The translations under genes and the position numbers were made by a program. A stretch of DNA of 64,000 bases from Denitromonas sp. (lineage in GTDB: Bacteria; Pseudomonadota; Gammaproteobacteria; Burkholderiales; Rhodocyclaceae), in contig NZ_JAUCBR010000004.1 of NCBI RefSeq assembly GCF_034676725.1, positions 3,252,001-3,316,000 on the forward strand, written 5' to 3'. Positions 7,049 through 16,785 of this stretch are shown in pieces (positions within the stretch are counted from its first letter, which is position 1; each line of letters starts with the position of its first letter). The notes below the pieces were generated by a model that saw only the letters and a program-made list of their open reading frames with translations, was not told the origin of the DNA and did no database searches.

Positions 7049-7699
7049 TCAGGGGCGGATGTGGAGGAGTGCTTCCGGCGAGTCGACGATCCAGTCGGCG
7101 CCCCAGGTGTCGATGGGGTGGTCCACGCCAAGGTAGCCCCATCCGGCGGCGGCGGTTGGCATGCCGGCCGCCTTGCCGGCGGTAATGTCCCGCAGATCGT
7201 CGCCAACGTAGAGCGTCCGGGCGGGCGCGACGTTCAGCGTGTCGCAGGCGAACAGAAGGCTGTCCGGGGCGGGTTTGGGGCGTGCGGTGGTGTCGCCGCT
7301 GACGATGCATGCCGCGCGTGGGCCGAGGGGCAGCGCGTTGAGCAGGGGTTCGGTGAAGCGACGGGGTTTGTTGGTGACAATCCCCCAGGGCGTGCCCCGC
7401 GATTCCAATGCGTCGATGAGCGCTTCGATGCCGGGAAAGAGCGTGCTGTTGACGCACAGGCCTTTGCTGTAGTGCGCCAGGAAGCGTGCGGCGAGGTCGG
7501 CGTAGGTGTCGGCCTCGGGTGTCAGACCGTAGCCGATCCGGAGCATGCCGCGCGTGCCGGCCGAGGTGTGCGGCCGGAGCGTGGCGAGCGGGAGGGGAGG
7601 CCGGCCATCTTCAGCCAGGAGCGCATTGAGGGCGCCGCCGAGGTCGGGGGCCGTGTCGGCGAAGGTGCCGTCCAGGTCGAACAGGACGGCTTCAAACAT
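7049..7699 (-). CDS. gph: phosphoglycolate phosphatase
   Basis: A 216-residue HAD-superfamily phosphatase. Motif I is LFDLDGTFADT with the nucleophile Asp, motif II is IVTNKP, the motif III Lys lies in ARPKPAPDSL, and motif IV is LYVGDDLRD. It removes phosphate from 2-phosphoglycolate, for example that formed in DNA repair. The start overlaps the end of ubiG by 8 bases; this ubiG-gph pairing is common in proteobacteria. Related HAD enzymes can have other sugar-phosphate substrates, so specificity is by context. Confidence 0.88.
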   Translation of the reverse strand: MFEAVLFDLDGTFADTAPDLGGALNALLAEDGRPPLPLATLRPHTSAGTRGMLRIGYGLTPEADTYADLAARFLAHYSKGLCVNSTLFPGIEALIDALESRGTPWGIVTNKPRRFTEPLLNALPLGPRAACIVSGDTTARPKPAPDSLLFACDTLNVAPARTLYVGDDLRDITAGKAAGMPTAAAGWGYLGVDHPIDTWGADWIVDSPEALLHIRP

Positions 7700-8387
7700 G
7701 GCGCCGGGTGTGCATGAGGTAATTGACGTCGGCGTCGCGGCAGAGTGAATAGGTTTGCGACAACGGGTTGTAGGTGAGGCCGGTGAGCGTGTCGACGTCG
7801 AGATCACAGGCCCGGCAGTGCCTGGCCAGTTCGGACGGCTTGATGAACTTGGCGTAGTCGTGCGTTCCGCGCGGCAGCATTCGCAGAAGATACTCGGCGC
7901 CGATCACCGAGAGCAGATATGCCTTCGGGTTCCGGTTGATGGTCGAGAAAAAGACATGGCCCCCCGGTTTGACGAGAGTGGCGCACGCGCGAACGATGCT
8001 GGCCGGGTCGGGAACGTGTTCGAGCATTTCCAGGCAGGTGACCGCATCGAAGCTGGCCGGTTGTTCGGCCGCCAGCGCTTCGGCGCTGATCAGCCGGTAG
8101 TCGATCTTCAACCCGGATTCATGCAGATGCAATTTGGCGACAGACAGCGATTTTTCGCCCAAGTCGATGCCGGTGACCTGGGCGCCCCGTGCGGCCATGC
8201 CTTCAGCCAGCAGGCCGCCGCCGCAGCCGACATCGAGGACGGTTTTTCCCTGTAGCGGGAACAGGCTGTCGATCCAGTCGAGTCGAAGCGGATTGATTTC
8301 GTGAAGCGGGCGGAATTCCGATTCCGGATCCCACCAGTGATGGGCGAGATCGCCGAATTTCTGGAGTTCGGTAGGGTCTGCGTTCAT
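7692..8387 (-). CDS. ubiG: ubiquinone biosynthesis O-methyltransferase UbiG
   Basis: A 231-residue SAM-dependent methyltransferase carrying out both O-methylations of the ubiquinone ring. The SAM site is VLDVGCGGGLLAEGMA, followed by the acidic GIDLGEKS and the CLEMLEHVPDP block. The N-terminal HHWWDPESEFRPLHEINPLR is diagnostic of UbiG. The internal ATG giving MNADPTELQKF is preferred to upstream codons. It is the first gene of a ubiG-gph unit. Confidence 0.93.
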   Translation of the reverse strand: MNADPTELQKFGDLAHHWWDPESEFRPLHEINPLRLDWIDSLFPLQGKTVLDVGCGGGLLAEGMAARGAQVTGIDLGEKSLSVAKLHLHESGLKIDYRLISAEALAAEQPASFDAVTCLEMLEHVPDPASIVRACATLVKPGGHVFFSTINRNPKAYLLSVIGAEYLLRMLPRGTHDYAKFIKPSELARHCRACDLDVDTLTGLTYNPLSQTYSLCRDADVNYLMHTRRHV

Positions 8388-8435
8388 GGCGAGTGTCGAG
8401 CGGGATGTGTTGTGCCGGGACGATAGCACGAAAAG

Positions 8436-8462
8436 AAAAAGCCCCGCATGGCGGGGCTTTTT
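8436..8462 (-). terminator. terminator after the OmpA-family gene
   Basis: Stem GCCCCGC/GCGGGGC with a 3-base loop is flanked by A5 and T5, so it can work on both strands. Its main target is the minus-strand transcript ending at 8481. Confidence 0.85.
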
Positions 8463-8480
8463 CAGTCGAAGGTGCTCGAA

Positions 8481-9188
8481 TTACTTGGAGCCGATCACTT
8501 CGATTTCAACACGACGGTCCGGCTGCAGGCAGTCGATCAGGGCCTTGCGGCTCTTCTGGTTGCAGCCCTTGGTCACCGGCTGGGACTCGCCCTTGCCTTC
8601 GGTGTAGACACGGTTGGCTTCAACGCCCTTGCTCACCAGGTACTGCTTGACGGCAGCGGCGCGCTTCTCGGACAGCTTCTGGTTGTAGGAAGCGGAACCC
8701 AGGCGGTCGGTGTGACCAACGGCCAGGATCACTTCCAGCTTCAGCGCGCCAGCTTCGGCGGCCAGCTTGTCCAGCTTGGCCTTGCCTTCCGGCTTCAGGA
8801 CAGCCTTGTCGAAGTCGAACAGGGCGTCAGCAGCCAGCTTGACCTTGTCTGCGGAGGGCTTCGGTGCCGGCGCCGGAGCGGGGGCAGCCTTGGGCGCAGC
8901 GGCCATCGGGGCAACGCACTTGTCTTTCGGGACGATGTCGCTGTCACACCCGCAACCGACCGGGAACTCGCCGGCCAGCACGCTGGAGGCCGCAGCCGGG
9001 CTCCAGTAGCCGGTGCGCCAGCACAGGCCGGTGCCGCTCTTGGCGACGACGTTGCGACCGTCGATCACGTAGGGGATATCGCCCTGTCCGGTGACTTTGA
9101 TGTCGTCAGCGATCGCGGCCGACGCCGAGATGCCAAGCGCGGCAGCGGCAGCGGCCATGATGAGATGCTTTTTCATTTCTTTGATCAT
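8481..9188 (-). CDS. OmpA-family outer-membrane/peptidoglycan-binding protein
   Basis: About 235 residues: a signal peptide (KKHLIMAAAAAALGISASA), a short central domain with Cys pairs, an Ala/Pro-rich hinge (APKAAPAPAPAPKP), then a C-terminal OmpA domain. The latter shows FDFDKAVLKPEGKAKLD and VGHTDRLGSASYNQKLSEKRA, with the conserved Asp and Arg that bind diaminopimelate in peptidoglycan. The beta-barrel of classical OmpA is missing, so it is a tethering protein rather than a porin. The ATG at 9188 has GAGGA upstream; a second ATG lies 4 codons on. Confidence 0.88.
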   Translation of the reverse strand: MIKEMKKHLIMAAAAAALGISASAAIADDIKVTGQGDIPYVIDGRNVVAKSGTGLCWRTGYWSPAAASSVLAGEFPVGCGCDSDIVPKDKCVAPMAAAPKAAPAPAPAPKPSADKVKLAADALFDFDKAVLKPEGKAKLDKLAAEAGALKLEVILAVGHTDRLGSASYNQKLSEKRAAAVKQYLVSKGVEANRVYTEGKGESQPVTKGCNQKSRKALIDCLQPDRRVEIEVIGSK

Positions 9189-9247
9189 ATGTTCCTCGTC
9201 ACAGGGCAAGGTTGAACGGTGAAAGTTCCGCGGTCTTTGTCGCGGTA

Positions 9248-10573
9248 CTAGTCGATTCGACTACTGAGCTTATTCTGCCATACGCGTGCAACGCCAAGCA
9301 ATTCATTGTCTGCTTTTTGCAACACTTGTTTTTTTGAAACGCGCGCCTGTCCGGCGATCCAGACGTCCGAGACATGTTCGCGGCCCGCGCAATATACAAG
9401 ATGAGACACGGGGTCGAAGCAGGGTTGTGTTTCAAATGGTGACAGATCAACGGCGCACAGATCGGCCCATTTGCCGGTTTCGATGCTGCCGATGGCGTGT
9501 TCGAGCCCCAGCGCACGGGCGCCGTACTGGGTGGCCATGCGCAGCGCGGTGTTGGCGGGGATGGTCGCGGCGTCCTGTGTGCTGACCTTGGCGAGCAGCG
9601 CCGCCATCCGCATTTCCTGGAAGATGTCGAGCCGATTATTGCTTGCTGCGCCATCGGTGCCGAGCCCGACGGGGATGTTGTGTTTGAGCACGTCGGCGAT
9701 TGGGGCAATGCCCGAGGCGAGCTTCATGTTGGAGGTGGGGCAGTGCGCGAGGGTGCAGCCGTGGCGGGCCAGGGTCTGGATCTCGCCCGCGGTCAGGTGG
9801 ACGGCGTGGACGCCGATGAGCTGGCTGTCGACGACGCCGAGGCGGGCGAGGCGCTCAAGGGGGCGTTCGCCGTATTGCTTCAGGCTGTCTTCGATTTCCT
9901 GGGTGGTTTCATGGATGTGGATGTGAATCGGCAGGTCGAGTTCGTTCGACAGGCTGACGATGCGGCTGAAGGTGGCGTCTGACACCGTATAGGGCGCGTG
10001 CGGCGCCAGGGTGAAGTGCACGAGGGGGTTGCCGCGCCAGGCGTCGCGTGCGGCGAGGCCCTTGCTGAGGTATTCGTCGGCGCTGGCGGCGTAAGTGGTG
10101 GGGAAGTCGATGGTGGTGATGCCGATCACGCAGCGCATGCCGAGGGTGTTGAAGGCGTCGGCCGCTGCGTCGGGGTAGAAATACATGTCGTTGCAGGTGG
10201 TGATGCCACCGCGGAGCATCTCGGCGGCGGCGAGCAGGGTGCCGTCGCGCACGAAGGCCGGGCTGACATGCTTTGCCTCGGTGGGCCAGATGGCGGTCTG
10301 GAGCCAGGTCATCAGCGGCAGGTCGTCGGCGATGCCGCGCATGAGCGTCATGGCGGCGTGGGTGTGCAGGTTGATCAGGCCGGGGATCAGGACGTGGTCG
10401 GGCAGGCGGGTTTCGGTTGTGGCGCGGTAGCGTTCATGGGCGATGTTGGTGGGAACAACGTCGACGATGCGTCCGTCGCGGATGGCGACGCTGTGGTGTT
10501 CGAGGGTACTGTCCGCGGCATCAACCGGGACAACCCAGCGGGCGCTGATCAGCAGATCGACCTGTTCGCTCAT
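9248..10573 (-). CDS. mtaD: MTA/SAH deaminase-type amidohydrolase (TRZ/ATZ family)
   Basis: A 441-residue metal-dependent hydrolase. Metal ligands are seen in GLINLHTHAAMTLMRG (HTH motif), HIHIHETTQE, LAHCPTSNMKLASG and GLGTDGAASNN. The family deaminates S-adenosylhomocysteine, 5'-methylthioadenosine or related adenosines, which fits a neighbour rich in SAM-using chemistry (ubiG). Closely related proteins act on triazines or guanine, so substrate is inferred. The ATG giving MSEQVDLL is preferred over one 13 codons upstream. Confidence 0.82.
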   Translation of the reverse strand: MSEQVDLLISARWVVPVDAADSTLEHHSVAIRDGRIVDVVPTNIAHERYRATTETRLPDHVLIPGLINLHTHAAMTLMRGIADDLPLMTWLQTAIWPTEAKHVSPAFVRDGTLLAAAEMLRGGITTCNDMYFYPDAAADAFNTLGMRCVIGITTIDFPTTYAASADEYLSKGLAARDAWRGNPLVHFTLAPHAPYTVSDATFSRIVSLSNELDLPIHIHIHETTQEIEDSLKQYGERPLERLARLGVVDSQLIGVHAVHLTAGEIQTLARHGCTLAHCPTSNMKLASGIAPIADVLKHNIPVGLGTDGAASNNRLDIFQEMRMAALLAKVSTQDAATIPANTALRMATQYGARALGLEHAIGSIETGKWADLCAVDLSPFETQPCFDPVSHLVYCAGREHVSDVWIAGQARVSKKQVLQKADNELLGVARVWQNKLSSRID

Positions 10574-10783
10574 CGGGGGCTTGCCTTGGGGGTGGGTGGA
10601 TCGAGTAGGCATTCAAGCCCGAGGCGAGGCAAAGATCAAGTTGGCGCGCCGTTGCCGTCGCAAGGGCGCACGAGATCGGCGCTCTGGCGTGCGGGGCATT
10701 GGTGGTACGGGGGGAGAAGGCAAGGTCTGACGTGGTAATATTTCCTTCTTTTGAATGCCGCCTTTTCGGGCCTGCTGACAGCC

Positions 10784-13447
10784 ATGGATCAATTCGCCAA
10801 AGAGACCCTTCCGATCAGCCTTGAGGAAGAGATGCGCCACGCCTATCTCGATTACGCGATGAGCGTGATCGTGGGCCGCGCGCTGCCGGACGTGCGGGAC
10901 GGTCTCAAGCCGGTGCACCGGCGCGTGCTGTTTGCCATGCATGAGGCCAACAACGCCTGGAACCGGCCTTATGTGAAGTGTGCGCGGGTGGTCGGTGAGG
11001 TGATGGGTAAGTATCACCCGCACGGCGACTCGGCCATTTACGACACGCTGGTGCGCATGGCGCAGAATTTTTCGCTGCGCTACATGCTGGTCGATGGCCA
11101 GGGCAACTTCGGCTCGATCGACGGCGACAACGCGGCGGCGATGCGTTACACCGAATGCCGCCAGGCGCGCGTGGCCAGCGAGTTGCTGTCGGACATCGAC
11201 AAGGAAACCGTGAACTTTGTCCCCAACTACGACGGCAAGGAGCGCGAGCCGGCGGTGTTGCCGGCGCGGATCCCGAACCTGCTGATCAACGGTTCGTCGG
11301 GCATTGCCGTGGGGATGGCGACCAATATTCCGCCGCACAACCTGCGCGAGGTGATCGACGCCTGCCTGCTGTTGCTCAACGAGCCGGACACGGATATTGA
11401 AGCGCTGATCAAGATCGTCAAGGCGCCGGACTTTCCGACCGCCGCGCTGATCTACGGTCTGTCGGGCGTGCATGACGGGTATCGCACCGGCCGTGGCCGG
11501 GTGGTGATGCGGGCGCGGACGCATTTTGAGGACCTGGAGCGCGGCAACCGGCAGGCGATCATCGTCGACGAGATGCCCTACCAGGTGAACAAGCGTGCCG
11601 TGCTCGAGCGCATCGCCGAACTGGTCAACGAGAAGAAAATCGACGGCATCTCCGAGATCCGCGACGAGTCCGACAAATCCGGCATGCGCGTGGTCATCGA
11701 GCTCAAGCGCGGCGAAGTGCCCGAGGTGGTGCTCAACAACCTGTTCAAGCAGACGCAGTTGCAGGACACCTTTGGCATGAACATGGTGGCGCTGGTCGAT
11801 GGCCGGCCGAAGGTGCTCAACCTGCGCCAGATGCTCGACTGCTTCCTGCAGCATCGGCGCGAGGTGGTCACCCGCCGCACCATCTACGAACTGCGCAAGG
11901 CGCGCGAGCGCGGGCATGTGCTCGAAGGCCTGGCGGTGGCGCTGTCCAACGTGGACGAGGTGATCGCGCTGATCAAGGCGGCGCCGACGCCGGCGGACGC
12001 TAAAGAGGGCCTGATGTCGCGCATCTGGCGCTCGCCGCTGGTCGAGGAGATGCTCGCCCGTGCGGCGGCTGACCGCGAAGCCTTCCGGCCGGCCGGGCTG
12101 GCGCCGGAGTTCGGGCTGCTCGACGACGGCTATCGTCTGTCCGAAGCGCAGGCGCAGGCGATCCTGGAATTGCGCCTGCAGCGCCTCACCGGGCTGGAGC
12201 AGGACAAGATCGTGGCCGAATACCGCGAGGTGATGGAAACCATCGCCGACCTGCTCGACATCCTGGCACGGCCGGAGCGGGTGACCAGCATCATTGGCGA
12301 AGAACTGGCCGCGATCCGCGAGCAGTACGGCGACGAGCGTCGCTCGGAGGTCGTGCTCGACACCGCCGACATCAATATAGAAGACCTGATCGCACCCGAA
12401 GACATGGTGGTGACCTTGTCGCACACCGGCTACTTCAAGCGCCAGCGCCTGGCCGACTACCGCGCCCAGCGTCGCGGCGGCCGCGGCAAGCAGGCGACGG
12501 CGATGAAGGATGACGATTTCATCGACCGCCTGTTCGTGGCCAACACCCACGACACCATCATGTGCTTCTCGAACCGCGGCCGCGCCTACTGGCTCAAGGT
12601 CTACGAGGTGCCCGAGGGCACGCGCAATTCGCGCGGCAAGCCGATCGTGAATCTCTTCCCGCTGCTCGACGGCGAAAAGATCACCGCGGTGCTGCCGGTC
12701 AAGGCCTTCGACGAGGACCACTTCGTCTTCATGGCCACCTCGCGTGGCACGGTCAAGAAAACCCCGCTGTCCGATTTCTCCAATCCGCGCAAGGCCGGCA
12801 TCATCGCCGTCGGGCTCGATGAAGACGACTACCTCATCGGCGTGGCGATCACCGATGGCCAGTGCGACGTGATGCTGTTCTCCGATGCCGGCAAGGCCGT
12901 GCGTTTTGCCGAGACCGATGTGCGCCCGATGGGCCGCACGGCACGCGGCGTGCGCGGCATGATGCTCGAATCCGGTCAGCAGGTGATCAGCATGCTGGTG
13001 GCCGACGACGAGAGCTGGTCGGTGCTCACCGCCACGGTCAATGGCTACGGCAAGCGCACGCCGATTGGCGAATACACCCGCCATGGCCGCGGTACCAAGG
13101 GCATGATCGCCATCCAGTCGTCCGAGCGTAACGGCAAGCTGGTTGGCGCGGTACTGGTCAAGCCGGAGAACGAAATCATGCTGATCTCCACCGGCGGCGT
13201 GCTGATCCGCACCAAGGTCGAGCACATCCGCGAGATGGGTCGCTCGACCCAGGGCGTCACGCTGATCTCGCTCGACGACGGCACCCATCTGGCCGGGATC
13301 GAGCCGGTGGCGGAGACCGAGGATGAAGACGAGTTCCTCGAAGAGAGTCTGGCGGCCGCCGAAGGCGAGGGCATGGTGGCTGATGCCCCGGGCCCGGTCG
13401 GCGAGGCGGATGCCTCTGAGGACGAAACCCCCGACGGAGCGGAATGA
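10784..13447 (+). CDS. gyrA: DNA gyrase subunit A
   Basis: An 887-residue type II topoisomerase subunit that introduces negative supercoils with GyrB. The N-terminal block LDYAMSVIVGRALPDVRDGL, the catalytic Tyr in AAMRYTECR and the C-terminal beta-pinwheel with the GyrA-box RRGGRGK are visible. The quinolone-resistance region reads HPHGDSAIYDTLVR, with the sensitive Ser and Asp at the usual positions. The tail is acidic. ATG 10784 (MDQFAKETLP) is the conserved start. The stop overlaps serC, the first of a chain of tightly packed genes. Confidence 0.97.
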   Translation: MDQFAKETLPISLEEEMRHAYLDYAMSVIVGRALPDVRDGLKPVHRRVLFAMHEANNAWNRPYVKCARVVGEVMGKYHPHGDSAIYDTLVRMAQNFSLRYMLVDGQGNFGSIDGDNAAAMRYTECRQARVASELLSDIDKETVNFVPNYDGKEREPAVLPARIPNLLINGSSGIAVGMATNIPPHNLREVIDACLLLLNEPDTDIEALIKIVKAPDFPTAALIYGLSGVHDGYRTGRGRVVMRARTHFEDLERGNRQAIIVDEMPYQVNKRAVLERIAELVNEKKIDGISEIRDESDKSGMRVVIELKRGEVPEVVLNNLFKQTQLQDTFGMNMVALVDGRPKVLNLRQMLDCFLQHRREVVTRRTIYELRKARERGHVLEGLAVALSNVDEVIALIKAAPTPADAKEGLMSRIWRSPLVEEMLARAAADREAFRPAGLAPEFGLLDDGYRLSEAQAQAILELRLQRLTGLEQDKIVAEYREVMETIADLLDILARPERVTSIIGEELAAIREQYGDERRSEVVLDTADINIEDLIAPEDMVVTLSHTGYFKRQRLADYRAQRRGGRGKQATAMKDDDFIDRLFVANTHDTIMCFSNRGRAYWLKVYEVPEGTRNSRGKPIVNLFPLLDGEKITAVLPVKAFDEDHFVFMATSRGTVKKTPLSDFSNPRKAGIIAVGLDEDDYLIGVAITDGQCDVMLFSDAGKAVRFAETDVRPMGRTARGVRGMMLESGQQVISMLVADDESWSVLTATVNGYGKRTPIGEYTRHGRGTKGMIAIQSSERNGKLVGAVLVKPENEIMLISTGGVLIRTKVEHIREMGRSTQGVTLISLDDGTHLAGIEPVAETEDEDEFLEESLAAAEGEGMVADAPGPVGEADASEDETPDGAE

Positions 13448-14544
13448 TGTCGCGCGTGTTCAATTTCAGTGCCGGTCCGGCGGCGCTGCCCGAATCGGTG
13501 CTGCGCCGTGCCGCCGAGGAAATGCTCGACTGGCATGGTACCGGTGTGAGCGTGATGGAGATGAGCCATCGCAGCCCGGCCTTTCAGTCGATCTATGAGC
13601 AGGCCGAGGCCGACCTGCGCGAGCTGCTGGCGGTGCCGCCCAACTATCGCATCCTGTTCATGCAGGGCGGCGCGATCGCCGAGAACGCGCTGGTGCCGAT
13701 GAACCTGCTGGGCGACAAGCGCCGGGCCGACTACGTGGTGACCGGCTCGTGGTCGACCAAGTCGCAGAAGGAAGCGCGGCGCTACTGCGAGGTGAACATC
13801 GCGGCCTCGTCCGAGGCGGCCGGCTTCAATACCGTGCCGGCGATGGCCGAGTGGCGATTGTCGGACGATCCGGCCTACCTGTTTGTCTGCACCAACGAGA
13901 CCATCGACGGCGTGGAGTTCGGCTTCGACCCTGATCTGGCCAAGATCGGTCGCGGCGAGGTGCCCGTGGTGGCAGACGTCTCCTCGCACATCCTCTCGCG
14001 CACCGTCGATGTGTCGCGCTACGGCGTGCTGTTCGGTGGCGCGCAGAAGAACATCGGCCCGGCCGGCCTGACCATCGTCATCGTGCGCGAGGACCTGCTC
14101 GGCCGCGCCCACAAGGACTGTCCGTCGGCCTTCGACTACAAGCTGGTGGCCGACAACCACTCCATGTACAACACGCCGCCGACCTACGCGATCTACATCG
14201 CCGGGCTGGTGTTCCAGTGGTTGCGTGCCCAGGGCGGCGTCGAGGCCATCGAGGCGGTCAACAAGGACAAGGCCGACCGGCTGTACGGCTTCATCGACCA
14301 GAGCGCCTTCTACCAGAACCGCATCGACCCGCGCTATCGCTCGCGCATGAACGTGCCGTTCTTCCTCGCCGACGAATCGCGCAACGCCGCCTTCCTCGAG
14401 CAAAGCTCGGCAGCCGGGCTGGTGCAGCTGAAGGGGCACAAATCGGTCGGCGGCATGCGCGCCTCCATTTACAACGCGATGCCGCTGGCCGGCGTCGAGG
14501 CACTGATCGACTTCATGCGGGACTTTGAAAGGCGGAACGGGTGA
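13444..14544 (+). CDS. serC: phosphoserine aminotransferase
   Basis: A 366-residue class V aminotransferase that makes 3-phosphoserine from 3-phosphohydroxypyruvate (also the matching step of pyridoxal-phosphate synthesis). Signature stretches are FNFSAGPAALPESVL, GTGVSVMEMSHRS, the PLP-lysine region YGVLFGGAQKNIGPAG, and GGMRASIYNAMP. It overlaps the gyrA stop by 4 bases and the pheA start by 1 base, so it is co-translated in the gyrA-serC-pheA series. Confidence 0.96.
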   Translation: MMSRVFNFSAGPAALPESVLRRAAEEMLDWHGTGVSVMEMSHRSPAFQSIYEQAEADLRELLAVPPNYRILFMQGGAIAENALVPMNLLGDKRRADYVVTGSWSTKSQKEARRYCEVNIAASSEAAGFNTVPAMAEWRLSDDPAYLFVCTNETIDGVEFGFDPDLAKIGRGEVPVVADVSSHILSRTVDVSRYGVLFGGAQKNIGPAGLTIVIVREDLLGRAHKDCPSAFDYKLVADNHSMYNTPPTYAIYIAGLVFQWLRAQGGVEAIEAVNKDKADRLYGFIDQSAFYQNRIDPRYRSRMNVPFFLADESRNAAFLEQSSAAGLVQLKGHKSVGGMRASIYNAMPLAGVEALIDFMRDFERRNG

Positions 14545-15626
14545 TGGCTGAAGGGATGAGCGAAGAGCAGGAACTGCTCAAACTGCGCAACGAGATCGAC
14601 GCGATCGATGATGCACTGCTGGCCAGCATGTCCCGTCGCGGCAAGCTCGCCCAGCGTGTGGGCGAGATCAAGCAAGGCAACATCTATCGCCCGGAGCGCG
14701 AAGCCCAGGTGTTGCGCCGCCTTGCCGATGCCAACCCCGGCCCCTTGCCGTCGACCGCCATCCAGCGGATTTTCCGCGAACTGATGTCGGCATGCCTGGC
14801 GCTGGAGCAACCGCTCAAGGTCGCCTATCTCGGCCCCGCGGGCACCTTTTCGGAGAGCGCCTCGCGCAAGCACTTCGGCAGTGCGCCGACCTTCATGCCC
14901 ATGCTGGCCATCGACGACGTGTTCCGCTCGGTCGAAGCCGGTAGTGTGGACTACGGCGTGGTGCCGGTCGAGAACTCCACCGAAGGCGCGATCGGGCGCA
15001 CGCTCGATCTGCTGCTGCTCAACCCGCTCAAGATCTGCGGCGAGGTCAAGCTGCGCATTCATCAGCACCTGATGTCCAAGGCCGACGGCCTGGGCGCCGC
15101 GCGCCGTGTGTATTCACATGCGCAGAGCCTGGCGCAGTGCCAGGAGTGGCTCAACCGCAACCTGCCTTCGCTGCCACGTGTGCCGGTGGCCAGCAATGCC
15201 GAGGCCGCACGGTTGGCGGCCGAAGACCCCGAGTCGGTGGCCATTGCCGGCGAGGCGGCGGCCGAGCTGTATGGCCTCAACATCCTGGCCGGCAACATCG
15301 AGGACGACCCCAACAACACCACGCGTTTCCTGGTCATCTGCCAGCATGACGCCGGCCCCTCGGGCAAGGACAAGACCTCGCTGGTGTGCTCGACGCCCAA
15401 CCGCGCCGGCGCCATGCACCGTCTGCTCCAGCCGCTGGCCGAGCACGGCGTGAGCATGACCAAGCTGCAATCCCGCCCGGCCCGCTCGGGCTTGTGGGAA
15501 TACGTCTATTACATCGATTTTGAAGGCCACCAGAGCGAGCCGAAGGTCGTCGCCGCGCTGGCCGATCTGGAGCACAACGCAAGCTTTGTGAAGGTGCTGG
15601 GCTCCTACCCGGTGGCGGCACTCTGA
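14544..15626 (+). CDS. pheA: chorismate mutase / prephenate dehydratase (P-protein)
   Basis: About 360 residues with three domains: an AroQ chorismate mutase (residues 8-90, LRNEIDAIDDALLASMSRRG), a prephenate dehydratase (YLGPAGTFSESASRKHFG; VPVENSTEGAIGRT; NNTTRFLVI) and a C-terminal ACT domain (NRAGAMHRLLQPLAEHGV; LQSRPARSGLWEY) for phenylalanine feedback. It converts chorismate to phenylpyruvate. The start codon overlaps the serC stop. Confidence 0.96.
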   Translation: MAEGMSEEQELLKLRNEIDAIDDALLASMSRRGKLAQRVGEIKQGNIYRPEREAQVLRRLADANPGPLPSTAIQRIFRELMSACLALEQPLKVAYLGPAGTFSESASRKHFGSAPTFMPMLAIDDVFRSVEAGSVDYGVVPVENSTEGAIGRTLDLLLLNPLKICGEVKLRIHQHLMSKADGLGAARRVYSHAQSLAQCQEWLNRNLPSLPRVPVASNAEAARLAAEDPESVAIAGEAAAELYGLNILAGNIEDDPNNTTRFLVICQHDAGPSGKDKTSLVCSTPNRAGAMHRLLQPLAEHGVSMTKLQSRPARSGLWEYVYYIDFEGHQSEPKVVAALADLEHNASFVKVLGSYPVAAL

Positions 15627-15687
15627 ACACGGTCGTGTCACAGGGCACCTGAATACGAATTAAAGGCATCACCGAGGAGACCGAGCC

Positions 15688-16785
15688 ATGTCAATCGCCG
15701 ATCAGGCGCCGGACTACATCCGGGCCATTTCCCCCTACCAGCCGGGCAAGCCGATCTCCGAGCTGGCGCGTGAAATGGGGCTGGTCGAGGCCAGCATCGT
15801 CAAGCTGGCATCCAACGAGAATCCGCTGGGCATCAGCCCGCTGGCCAAGGAAGCGGTGGCGCGGGCAGTGGCCGAGCTGGCGCGCTACCCGGATGGCAAT
15901 GGCTTTGCGCTGAAGGCAGCGTTGTCCGAGCGTACCGGTGTGGCCATGAACGGCATCGTGCTGGGCAACGGCTCGAACGACATCCTCGAACTGGTGGCCC
16001 GGACCTTCCTCACCCCGGGGGCGGAGGCGGTGTTTTCGCAACATGCGTTCGCGGTGTATCCGTTGGCGACGATGGCGGTGGGGGCTAGGCCGGTGACGGT
16101 GCCGGCCAAGGATTTTGGCCACGACCTGGCGGCCATGGCCGCCGCCATCACCGACAAGACCGGCGTGGTGTTCATTGCCAACCCCAACAACCCGACCGGA
16201 ACCTTTTTGCCGGGGCCGCAGATCGAGGCCTTCCTGCAGGCGGTGCCGGAGCGCGTGCTGGTGGTGCTCGACGAGGCCTACACTGAATACCTGTCGGAGG
16301 CCGACCGCTATGACGCCATCTCGTGGCTGGCGCGCTTCCCCAACCTGCTCATCTCGCGCACCTTCTCCAAGGCCTACGGGCTGGCCGGGCTGCGCGTCGG
16401 CTATGGGCTGGGGCACCCGAGCGTGATCGATCTGCTCAACCGCGTCCGCCAGCCCTTCAACGTCAACAGCCTGGCCCTCGCGGCGGCAACGGCGGCGCTG
16501 GGTGACGACGAGTTCCTGGCCAAGAGCGCAGCGCTGAACCAGCGCGGCATGGTGCAGTTGACCGAGGCCTTCAAGGCCTTGTCGCTCGAATGGATTCCGT
16601 CGTGGGGCAACTTCGTCACCGTCAAGGTCGGCGATGGCGACGCGGTCTGCCGCAAGCTGTTGGCCCAAGGGGTGATCGTGCGGCCGATTGGCGGCTACGG
16701 CATGCCGCAGTGGCTGCGCGTGTCGATCGGTTTGCCCGAGGAGAACGCCCGCTTCATCGCCGCCTTGCCGCAGGCGCTGGCCTGA
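15688..16785 (+). CDS. hisC: histidinol-phosphate aminotransferase
   Basis: A 365-residue class I/II aminotransferase. Visible are LASNENPLGISPLA, NPNNPTGTF, LDEAYTEYL and the PLP-lysine motif SRTFSKAYGLAGLRVGYG. Its position between pheA and tyrA is typical, and such enzymes often also act on aromatic 2-oxo acids, so it may serve phenylalanine and tyrosine formation besides histidine. A good GAGGAG precedes the ATG. Its stop overlaps the tyrA start (TGATG). Confidence 0.93.
   Translation: MSIADQAPDYIRAISPYQPGKPISELAREMGLVEASIVKLASNENPLGISPLAKEAVARAVAELARYPDGNGFALKAALSERTGVAMNGIVLGNGSNDILELVARTFLTPGAEAVFSQHAFAVYPLATMAVGARPVTVPAKDFGHDLAAMAAAITDKTGVVFIANPNNPTGTFLPGPQIEAFLQAVPERVLVVLDEAYTEYLSEADRYDAISWLARFPNLLISRTFSKAYGLAGLRVGYGLGHPSVIDLLNRVRQPFNVNSLALAAATAALGDDEFLAKSAALNQRGMVQLTEAFKALSLEWIPSWGNFVTVKVGDGDAVCRKLLAQGVIVRPIGGYGMPQWLRVSIGLPEENARFIAALPQALA

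Noticed and set aside
10613..13288. An 891-codon minus-strand frame opposite gyrA
   Set aside because: A shadow frame of GC-rich coding DNA; the plus strand encodes complete GyrA with catalytic residues.
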